Shown one piece after another: positions 1 to 7,018 of a DNA stretch of 64,000 nt. A model generated the notes under the pieces. That model searched no databases. It had not been told where the DNA came from and was given only the letters and a program-made list of their open reading frames with translations. The DNA is from Methanomassiliicoccales archaeon UBA280 (GTDB lineage: Archaea > Thermoplasmatota > Thermoplasmata > SG8-5), in the NCBI GenBank assembly GCA_002499085.1, contig DAKD01000004.1, forward strand, positions 1 through 64,000, read 5' to 3'. Both the position numbers and the translations under genes were made by a program. How positions within the stretch are numbered: position 1 is the stretch's first letter; every line of letters begins with the position of its first letter.

Positions 1-93
1 TGTAATACCGGGAAGCGGGAACCTGTTGGGTAAATGTAATACCGGGAAGCGGGAAGCGGCGACGGAATCAATGGCTGATTACACATCCATTCC

Positions 94-195
94 GTACGGT
101 TCCCTCTTCCCCTTTCCCGAGTCCCGAACAATATGACAGCGAAGCAGCCATTTTGTACGGTTCCCTCTTCCCCTTTCCCGAGTCCCGAACAATAT
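94..195. repeat. Tandem pair of 41-bp repeats upstream of tldD
   Basis: A 41-bp unit beginning GTACGGTTCCCTCTTCCCC and ending CCCGAACAATAT occurs at 94-134 and again at 155-195, identical by eye, with a 61-bp period. Just upstream, TGTAATACCGGGAAGCGGGA occurs at 1-20 and 35-54. The pyrimidine-rich units end about 60 bp before the tldD start. They may be a regulatory or degenerate repeat region; no gene is seen here. Confidence 0.8.
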
Positions 196-258
196 CATGA
201 TAGGATAAAATTATACCTTGCGCAGCGATACATGTTCGGTGAACAGCGAGGGAGCATA

Positions 259-1701
259 ATGACGAACGATGATATTTTTGATAGGGATTTGGCCCTGAAG
301 GCGGTGGACACAGCACTTGACATGGGCGCGGAATATGCCGAGGCCAGGATCGAATCCTTCGTCTCGAACGGGCTGTTCCTGAAGAACGGGAACCCGGAGA
401 TTGCCGGGTTCGGCACTTACTCTGGCATGTGCGTCAGGGTGCTGATGCACGGGGGCATGGGCTTCGCTTCGACGGATGTGCTCGACAGGAGCCATATGAA
501 GAACAGGGTCGAGACCGCGATAAGAATGGCCAAGGCCTCCTCGAGGCTCGTGAGCGAGAGAATAACCCTTTCGGACGAGCCGACCCATGTCGCGGATTAC
601 TCCGTGAAGCAGAAGAAGAGGATTGCCGACGTCGGCCTGGACGAGATGGTCGGCGCGCTGGGGCACATAGACAAGGCCATGACAGAGGCCGCGCCGCTCG
701 CGAGCAGGTACATCCAGATGAGCATGACCGAGCGGGCGAAATTCTTCGCGAACTCGGACGACTCCAGGATCCATTCATTGATTCCGAGGATCGCGATATT
801 CACCATCCCCACCATCGTGGACGGGGATAAGGCCGCGCAGGCCATGCTCCAGAGGGGCGTGGCAATGGGCTGGGAGTACATGGACCCGGTGAAGCGCGCC
901 GAGGAGATATGCCACGAGATCGCCATGACCCACAGGAACATGATGGAGGGCGTCAGAGCGCCGGACGGGAAGATAGACATGGTCCTGGGCCCAGAGGTGG
1001 TCGGGATCGCGGCCCACGAGAGCTGCGGGCATCCCTACGAAGCTGACCGCATTTCAGGAAGGGAAGCTGCCCAGGCAGGCGAATCCTTCGTCAAGGCGGA
1101 AATGATGGGCACGCGGATAGGCAGCGACGCAGCAACAGTCGTGGACGACCCCACGCTCGAGAATTCCTACGGCTACTACCTTTATGACGACGAGGGCGTG
1201 AAAGCCAGGCCGAAGGTCCTGATAAAGAACGGCATCATCAACGAGTTCCTGCACAACCGCGAGACCTCCGCGAGCATGGACATGGGCGCCAGCAACGGCG
1301 GAGCCAGGGCGAACAACTACAACCGCGAGGCAATAGTCCGCATGTCAAACACGTTCGTCGCTCCGGGGGACCATGCTGACGATGAGCTGTTCGAGGGCAT
1401 CAAGCTGGGCGTCTACATGAAGAGCTTCATGGAATGGAACATCGACGACAAGCGCTACAACCAGCGCTACATCGGCAGGGAGGCCTATCTGATAGAGAAC
1501 GGGCAGGTGACAAAGCCGGTGAGGGGCCCGATTCTGGAACTAACGACCCCTGCTTTCTGGAGCTCCATCGATGCTGTCGGGAAGAAGCTGGAGTTCGCAG
1601 CCGCGACATGCGGCAAGGGCGAGCCTTCCCAGGGCGTCCCCGTGTACACGGGCGGCCCGCACCTTCGCCTGAGGGGCATCACCCTGGGGGTGGGAAAGTG
1701 A
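259..1701 (+). CDS. tldD: TldD-family metalloprotease subunit
   Basis: About 480 residues. The TldD zinc-protease motif HExxxH is present as HESCGH near residues 253-258, in the expected setting (VVGIAAHESCGHPYEAD). Family members form a heteromeric TldD/TldE protease that degrades unfolded peptides or matures modified peptides in the cytoplasm. The reading frame is open upstream to 133, but I choose the ATG at 259: it has a purine-rich GAGGGA upstream and begins where family similarity would be expected; the upstream part is made of repeats. It overlaps the next gene by GTGA, so the two are co-transcribed. Function is firm at family level; the substrate is unknown. Confidence 0.93.
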   Translation: MTNDDIFDRDLALKAVDTALDMGAEYAEARIESFVSNGLFLKNGNPEIAGFGTYSGMCVRVLMHGGMGFASTDVLDRSHMKNRVETAIRMAKASSRLVSERITLSDEPTHVADYSVKQKKRIADVGLDEMVGALGHIDKAMTEAAPLASRYIQMSMTERAKFFANSDDSRIHSLIPRIAIFTIPTIVDGDKAAQAMLQRGVAMGWEYMDPVKRAEEICHEIAMTHRNMMEGVRAPDGKIDMVLGPEVVGIAAHESCGHPYEADRISGREAAQAGESFVKAEMMGTRIGSDAATVVDDPTLENSYGYYLYDDEGVKARPKVLIKNGIINEFLHNRETSASMDMGASNGGARANNYNREAIVRMSNTFVAPGDHADDELFEGIKLGVYMKSFMEWNIDDKRYNQRYIGREAYLIENGQVTKPVRGPILELTTPAFWSSIDAVGKKLEFAAATCGKGEPSQGVPVYTGGPHLRLRGITLGVGK

Positions 1702-3038
1702 CAGACTGGAAATCCATGAAGGCCGCGGAACTCCCGGAAGCCATAGTCAGGAAGGTGCTTCAGATGGGCGCGGACGACGTGATATGCACATCCGAGTCCG
1801 GGGACACGAAGCAGATAAGGTTCGCCAACAATTCGATAACAGCCTCCAAGTCATGGGCAAGCACCGGCGTGAGCATTTACATCACCAAGGACAAGCGGAT
1901 ACTGTCGACCGATGTCACCCTGCCGTCCGAGATAGACCGTGCGCTTGACGAGCTGATCAAGAGGATAAAGCTCATGGAACCGAACGGGGAGTTCGGCGGG
2001 ATCTCCCAGGGCGCGCAGAAGTACAGGATCAATGAGGCCGACCCGGTGATAATGCCGATGGTCGAGGAGCTTTACGAACATGTCGGCAGCGCGATATCAT
2101 CGGCCCGGGAAGCCGGGGCCAGCAGGGTGGCGGGCGTGCTGTACTCCAAGGTGCAGGAGACCCACATGGCCACATCCGGCGGAACAGCGGGCTCCTACGG
2201 CTCCTCCGCCCTGGAGATATCTGTCCGGGCCATGTCCGACGCCAACAGCTCCGGGCACATGGTCCAGTCGGTTCCGAGCCACTGGAAATTCGACGCGGCG
2301 CGTGCTGGCAGGGAGGCTGGCGAGCTTGCGGCGCAGTCCAGGAACCCCGAAGTCGGCAGCGAGGGAAGGTTCGACGTCGTGTTCTCGCCCATGATATTCG
2401 CCAATGTGTTCGACAATGTCGGCGGCTCATGCTCGGCCGGGGCAGTTGATGCCGGAATGTCTTTCCTGAAGGATTGCCTGGGTAAGGAGGTGGCAAGCCC
2501 GGAATTCAGTTGCCACGATGACGGGACGAGGCCGGAATCCATACTCTCCCCGCCGTTCGACGAGGAGGGCGCGGCCACGCGCAGGACATCGTTGTTCGAG
2601 AGGGGCGTGCTGAAGAATTACCTGCACAACACCAGCACCGCGAAGCGCTACGGCACAGTCACGACAGGCAATGCCGGCCTGGTGTTCCCGAATGCCTGGA
2701 CAATGTACATGGAGCCCGGACAGAACACCAGGGACCAGCTGATCTCCCAGGTCGACAGGGGATATTACATGACCAACACATGGTACACGCGGTTCCAGAA
2801 TTACCAGACCGGGGACTTCTCCACCATACCCAGGGACGCGATATTCCGCATAGAGAGGGGCAGCCTGGCCGGACCCGTGAAGGACATCAGGATATCGGAG
2901 AACATGCTGAACATCCTGAAGAACATCAGGGCCGTGGGAAACGACCCGATGCTGGTCCACTGGTGGGAGGTTGAATCGCCTGTCTCCTGCCCGCATGTTC
3001 TGGTCGGGGACGTGAACATCACCCGGAGCACCCAATAA
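1698..3038 (+). CDS. pmbA: PmbA/TldE-family protease partner
   Basis: About 446 residues, homologous in layout to TldD but without HExxxH, as expected of the PmbA/TldE partner, which does not supply the zinc ligands. Conserved family stretches are visible near the C-terminus (GVLKNYLHNTSTAKRYG, then GNAGLVFPN). The GTG at 1698 overlaps the tldD stop (GTGA) and is preceded by GGTGGG; an ATG at 1716 is the alternative. Translational coupling with tldD fits an obligate heteromeric complex in the cytosol. A partner substrate, for example a modified peptide, is not evident nearby. Confidence 0.92.
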   Translation: MTDWKSMKAAELPEAIVRKVLQMGADDVICTSESGDTKQIRFANNSITASKSWASTGVSIYITKDKRILSTDVTLPSEIDRALDELIKRIKLMEPNGEFGGISQGAQKYRINEADPVIMPMVEELYEHVGSAISSAREAGASRVAGVLYSKVQETHMATSGGTAGSYGSSALEISVRAMSDANSSGHMVQSVPSHWKFDAARAGREAGELAAQSRNPEVGSEGRFDVVFSPMIFANVFDNVGGSCSAGAVDAGMSFLKDCLGKEVASPEFSCHDDGTRPESILSPPFDEEGAATRRTSLFERGVLKNYLHNTSTAKRYGTVTTGNAGLVFPNAWTMYMEPGQNTRDQLISQVDRGYYMTNTWYTRFQNYQTGDFSTIPRDAIFRIERGSLAGPVKDIRISENMLNILKNIRAVGNDPMLVHWWEVESPVSCPHVLVGDVNITRSTQ

Positions 3039-3096
3039 GGCCTCAGAAAGGGTTTTAAACCGCAGCAGCTTGGCGGTTGTACCCGAGAACAAATAT

Positions 3097-3313
3097 GCAG
3101 GAATAGCCAAGCCTGGTCTACGGCGCTAGATTCAGGGTCTAGTCCTTAGTGGTTCTCCGGTTCGAACGAAGACGGACGGCATTTTACTGCTGTATCGTCC
3201 GTCGAGTCGCGGACGGATTTCATTTGCATAATGCTGCAAATCCGTCCAGCGTCCGAGACGGGCTTGTGCCCGTCGAGGATAAGGCTGTCTTCGTGAAAAT
3301 CCGGATTCCTGCA
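3097..3313 (+). tRNA. tRNA-Leu(CAG) with a 133-nt insert in the T-loop
   Basis: The acceptor GCAGGAA (3097-3103) pairs perfectly with TTCCTGC (3306-3312), followed by A73. The anticodon stem CTAGA/TCTAG encloses TTCAGGG, giving anticodon CAG. A short variable arm follows. The T-stem TCCGG (3156-3160) pairs with CCGGA (3301-3305), but the T-loop TTCGAA (3161-3166) is interrupted and resumes at T3300. CCA is not encoded. A TATA-like TTTTAAAC at about 3053-3060 and a pyrimidine run at 3314-3326 look like promoter and terminator. All stems are intact, so it is probably functional after splicing. Confidence 0.9.
3167..3299 (+). other. Predicted tRNA intron at position 59/60
   Basis: Removing 3167-3299 restores a 7-nt T-loop TTCGAAT. 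The junction folds as a relaxed bulge-helix-bulge: T-stem; helix TTCG (3161-3164) with TGAA (3294-3297, one G-U pair); bulges AA(C) and AAT at the splice sites; intron helix CGAAGAC (3167-3173) with GTCTTCG (3287-3293). Inside are three hairpins: GGACG/CGTCC (3174-3200), GGACGGATTT/AAATCCGTCC (3211-3247), and GACGGGC/GCCCGTC (3257-3274). Splicing endonuclease is not in the window; RtcB ligase is, at 24 kb. Confidence 0.75.
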
Positions 3314-3348
3314 TTTCTTTCTTTTGGTGCATTACCGGGTGTTGTCAA

Positions 3349-3606
3349 GGAGTCTGTCAACTTCTTAGTGATTGTTTGGGTCTAGGGGCTAGGGGCTAGG
3401 GTCTAGGGGCTAGGAGCGACACATGTGTCGCGACTAAGCCGAATCTCTGATTCGGCGATAGGGTCATAGGGTGCTTCCTAACCGCATTTGCTGGCTTGTT
3501 CAGACCAAGCCAGCAACCTAGACCCTGGACCCTTTATCCCATTTTGAAAACGCAGACCCTAGACCCTTGCAGTAATCTCAATATCACTGAATTCTTGACA
3601 AGCTCA
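3349..3606. repeat. CTAGGGTC repeat element, copy 1
   Basis: About 258 bp before the DUF835 genes. The left half is rich in GGGTCTAGGGGC units, the right half in CCTAGACCCT units, so the halves are complementary. Internal hairpins: perfect palindrome GCGACACATGTGTCGC (about 3418-3433), GCCGAATC/GATTCGGC (3438-3456), GCTGGCTTG/CAAGCCAGC (about 3490-3514). Both outer ends (GGAGTCTGTCAACTTCTT and CAATATCACTGAATTC) recur in the same orientation in the copy at 6673-6942. No gene is seen between the tRNA and the GTG at 3673. Confidence 0.85.
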
Positions 3607-3672
3607 TGTCTAGGGAAAATATAAAAAGCCTTGAAGTATCATGTCATGCTGGAACTCAAGCGGGGGCGCTAG

Positions 3673-5355
3673 GTGCTAGACAAGGGCTTCAATTACCTGA
3701 TTTACGAGGAAAAATCCGACATTGCGTTCAAAATGTTCAGCGAGCTGATAAGCTCCGGCTCCCCGGGCCTCTGCATAACGACGCTGTACCCGCAGAAGCT
3801 GAAGAAGGTGTACGGCATGGAGAAGGCCCAGGTACACTGGCTATCTGATTCGTCCGGGGACAAGGATACGTTGAGCCCCACAAGGCTTGATTTCGAGATC
3901 ACCAGGGTCATCAACAAGTTCATCAAGGGCGGCGGCGAGCCTGTTTTCCTCCTTGACGGCATGGCTTATCTCTCCCTGGAGAACGATTACGACAAAGTGC
4001 GAAAATTCATCAAACGCATCAATGACATGGCCTCGATGAACGACGCCACAATCATGATCGTGATCAACCCGGACTCATTCTCGAAGGAAACAGTGGCAAT
4101 GCTTGAGAAGGACTTCGACAAGATAGGGAGGCCGAACGAACTTGATTCGGCGCTCAGCCCTGCCCCGGCCGCACCGAAGCCGGTCGCGGGAATGTCTGCG
4201 CAGGTCCAGGCGGCCGCGCCTGTCGTCTCGTCGGCGAGCCTCCGCATCCAGATGCCGCCGGAATCGCCCATCGACGCGCCGGCCGAGGAGGAGCTGGACC
4301 TCGAGATCGAGGACATATATCTCATCCACAGGGGAACCGGGACGCTGATACAGCGCAGGACATGGAGGGAGCAGGACCTCATCGATCCGGACCTCATCGG
4401 CGGCATGTTCCAGGCCATTCTGGACTTCATAAGCAATTCATTCGCCAGCAGCCAGGTTTCGGAATTCAGCAGGCTGGAGGTCAAGGGCTACATCATCCTC
4501 ATCGCGGACGGCAAGTACATCTCCGAGGCCATCGTATTCTCGGGCAAGGCCGAGGAGTACATCCACAAGATAATGAACGACATCAAGCGGGTCCTCAGGG
4601 AGAACATCGCCGAAATCGAGGGCCAGTACGAGTCCGTTTTCAAGAACTACGACGGCGACGTCGGCAAGCTCCGCGGGACCAGGAAGTCCCTTGACGCGCT
4701 CGCGCTGGGAATCAACAAGGCCCTGGAGCCGCACATGAAGAAGGGCGTGAAGAAGCGGCTCACCGATGTCGAAAGGCGACAGAGCCAGGAGAAGTACAAC
4801 CAGGCGATAGCCCTCGGCAGGACCAAGAAATACGATGAAGCGCTCAAGGCATACGACGAGGCTTTGGCCGTCGACCCATGCCATATCCAGTCACTGTTCA
4901 ACAAGGCTGTTGTGCTACAGATGCTGGGCAGGGTGCCGGAGGCGCTCATTTGCTATGACAGGGCTCTGGAAGTGAACCCGAACGACTCGGAGACCTGGGG
5001 CAACAGGGGCATCGCGCTCAGGAGCCTGGGAAGGACAGAGGAAGCCATTGAGTCCTACTACAAGGGCCTGGGCATCAACCCGGGGGATTCGGCCCTCTGG
5101 AGCAACCTGGGAATCGCGCTGAGGAGCGTGGGCAGGGTCAAAGAGGCCATCGAATGCTATGACAAGGCCCTGGAGATCAACCCGCGCGACGCGGGCGTCT
5201 GGAGCAACAAGGGCGTCGTGCTGGGCAGCATGGGGCTTCTCAAGGAAGCGATAGAATGTTACGACAAGGCCCTGGGGATAGACCCGGGCAGGAAGCTTGC
5301 CCAGAGGAACAGGGAGATCGCGGTCAAGGAACTGGAGAAGAGGAGTGTGAAATAG
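3673..5355 (+). CDS. DUF835-TPR protein with central longin/roadblock-like domain
   Basis: 560 residues. The N-terminal about 150 residues form a DUF835-type domain (GFNYLIYEEKSD at the start, then VFLLDGMAYLSLENDYD). A Pro/Ala linker follows. Around residues 215-345 is a domain starting EDIYLIHRGTGTLIQRRT, which I read as a small sensor-like alpha/beta domain; that assignment is tentative. From about residue 370 there are five to six TPR units, each with A..CYDKALEINP-type consensus. Cytosolic; probably a protein-interaction or signalling scaffold, substrate unknown. The start is GTG, chosen because its N-terminus aligns with the paralogue at 5360. Only 4 bp separate it from that gene. Confidence 0.82.
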   Translation: MLDKGFNYLIYEEKSDIAFKMFSELISSGSPGLCITTLYPQKLKKVYGMEKAQVHWLSDSSGDKDTLSPTRLDFEITRVINKFIKGGGEPVFLLDGMAYLSLENDYDKVRKFIKRINDMASMNDATIMIVINPDSFSKETVAMLEKDFDKIGRPNELDSALSPAPAAPKPVAGMSAQVQAAAPVVSSASLRIQMPPESPIDAPAEEELDLEIEDIYLIHRGTGTLIQRRTWREQDLIDPDLIGGMFQAILDFISNSFASSQVSEFSRLEVKGYIILIADGKYISEAIVFSGKAEEYIHKIMNDIKRVLRENIAEIEGQYESVFKNYDGDVGKLRGTRKSLDALALGINKALEPHMKKGVKKRLTDVERRQSQEKYNQAIALGRTKKYDEALKAYDEALAVDPCHIQSLFNKAVVLQMLGRVPEALICYDRALEVNPNDSETWGNRGIALRSLGRTEEAIESYYKGLGINPGDSALWSNLGIALRSVGRVKEAIECYDKALEINPRDAGVWSNKGVVLGSMGLLKEAIECYDKALGIDPGRKLAQRNREIAVKELEKRSVK

Positions 5356-5359
5356 AGGG

Positions 5360-6667
5360 ATGAGAATGCTGGAGAAGGGATTCAAGTACCTGATTTACGA
5401 GGCAAGGACCAACTTCACGTACGAGCTGTTCGCCGAGTTCCTCAAATGCGGCACGAAGGGCATGTGCATAACCACAACCATACCGAAGAAGCTGGAGAAG
5501 GAATACGGCCTGAAGAACACCGACATCGTCTGGATAACGGACATGGAGGGAGTGGAGAACGCACTGGACCCGAAGAGCCTCAACAAGGAGATAATGGCGA
5601 AATTGAAGCAGTTCAGTGACCAGAACACTGATTGCATCATACTCATCGACGACCTCGGATACCTCATACTCGAGAACGGGTACACGGAGGTGAACAAGTT
5701 CCTGGATAAGCTCAGCCAGTGCACAACGAGGGCCAAGTGCACCCTCATGGTCCCCATAAACCCGGATTCCGTGACAAAGGAAATATCCGACGCACTGGTC
5801 AAGAAGTTCGACCAAGTCAAGGACGTGAGGAATTACATTCTCACTGGCAACAAGATAGAGTGCCCGGAATGCGGGGCCATGTGGAGAACGAACGTGGACT
5901 CGTGCGATATCTGCGGATACCAGTTCTCGGCCGAGACACAGAAACCCGCGCTGACAACCGAGGAGAAGTCCATACCCAGGCGGGAGGCGAAGGTCTCGGG
6001 CAAGCTGAGAGTTAAACCGCCGGAGGAAGATGAGAGGAAGGAGGCGCCGCCGCCCCCGCCGCTGCCCCCGCCGTCTGCCTACGATTTCGAGAACAGGCCC
6101 TCGGACGATTCATGGTTCAATCGCGGTGTCGCGCTGGAGAAGATGGGCAAGAGCGAGCAGGCCGTGGAATGCTTCGACAAGGCGCTGGAGAATAATCCCA
6201 ATGACTCGTGGGCATGGTTCAACAAGGGAGTCTCGCTTCACAGGATGGGGCTGCTCGGGGAGGCGCTCTACTGTTATGACAAGGCGCTCACCTACAATCC
6301 GAATGACCCGGACCTGCTTTCGAACAAGGGCATTGCCCTGAGAACGCTGGGAAGGGCCGACGAAGCCCTCCAGTGCTACAAAAAGGCGCTGTCGATAAAC
6401 CCGGCCGATTCGGGCATCTGGTCCAACATGGGTGTGACTTACCGCGTGATGGGAATGAACGACGCCGCGCTGGACGCTTACAACAAAGCGCTGACCATCG
6501 ATCCGTATGACGTGGGCGTCTGGCTGAACAAAGCCGCGGCCCTGCAGTCCCAGGGAAAATTCGACGAGGCAATAGTCTGCTACGAGGAAGTGCTCAGGAT
6601 AAACCCGTACCACCCGGTCGCGCTGAGGAACAAGGAGTTCGCGATGTCCAGGACCCTGCGCAGCTAG
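5360..6667 (+). CDS. DUF835-zinc ribbon-TPR protein
   Basis: 435 residues, paralogous to the preceding gene. The DUF835 domain (MLEKGFKYLIYEARTN, ILIDDLGYLILENGY) covers about residues 1-150. A four-Cys zinc ribbon, CPEC then CDIC, lies near residues 167-187. A Pro-rich linker (PPPPPLPPPS) leads to about five TPR units in the C-terminal half. It lacks the central sensor-like domain of its neighbour and has a zinc ribbon instead. Likely co-transcribed with it. A soluble interaction protein of unknown pathway; DUF835 proteins are numerous in Thermoplasmatota and Thermococci. Confidence 0.83.
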   Translation: MRMLEKGFKYLIYEARTNFTYELFAEFLKCGTKGMCITTTIPKKLEKEYGLKNTDIVWITDMEGVENALDPKSLNKEIMAKLKQFSDQNTDCIILIDDLGYLILENGYTEVNKFLDKLSQCTTRAKCTLMVPINPDSVTKEISDALVKKFDQVKDVRNYILTGNKIECPECGAMWRTNVDSCDICGYQFSAETQKPALTTEEKSIPRREAKVSGKLRVKPPEEDERKEAPPPPPLPPPSAYDFENRPSDDSWFNRGVALEKMGKSEQAVECFDKALENNPNDSWAWFNKGVSLHRMGLLGEALYCYDKALTYNPNDPDLLSNKGIALRTLGRADEALQCYKKALSINPADSGIWSNMGVTYRVMGMNDAALDAYNKALTIDPYDVGVWLNKAAALQSQGKFDEAIVCYEEVLRINPYHPVALRNKEFAMSRTLRS

Positions 6668-6672
6668 TTCTC

Positions 6673-6942
6673 GGAGTCTGTCAACTTCTTGGTGAATATT
6701 GGGTTCAGGGGCTAGGGTCATAGGGTCTAGGGTCTAGGTGGCTGGCTTGTTCGGACCAAGCCAGCAAATGCGTTTTGGAAGCACCCTAGACCCCAGACCC
6801 TTTATCCCATTTTGAATACGCAGACCCTAGACCCTATATCCCATATTATTGGCGCAGACCCTAGACCCTTTATCACATTTTGAATACGCAGACCCTGGAC
6901 CCTAGCAATAATTTCAATATCATTGAATTCATGACAGGCTCA
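6673..6942. repeat. CTAGGGTC repeat element, copy 2
   Basis: About 270 bp immediately after the second DUF835 gene. It has the same outer ends and orientation as the copy at 3349. The core of about 60 bp (6729-6789) containing GCTGGCTTG/CAAGCCAGC is inverted relative to copy 1. To its right a unit of about 35 bp (CGCAGACCCTAGACCC plus TTTATCCCATTTTGAATA) is repeated three to four times with small changes; copy 1 has fewer. The following bases (ACTATATATTCGG, about 6957-6968) are a TATA-like promoter for the gene at 7019. Confidence 0.85.
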
Positions 6943-7018
6943 GTTCTCACCTAAAACTATATATTCGGAATAGAGTATAATGTAGTTGCGCGCATGCGCA
7001 TGAGGGGCAGGAACAAAG

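Noticed and set aside
133..258. Upstream extension of the TldD frame
   Set aside because: It consists of the 41-bp repeats and has no family similarity; ATG 259 has a better ribosome site.
3365..3600. Telomere-like CTAGGG repeats
   Set aside because: Units are irregular, occur internally beside genes in both strands, and archaeal chromosomes are circular.
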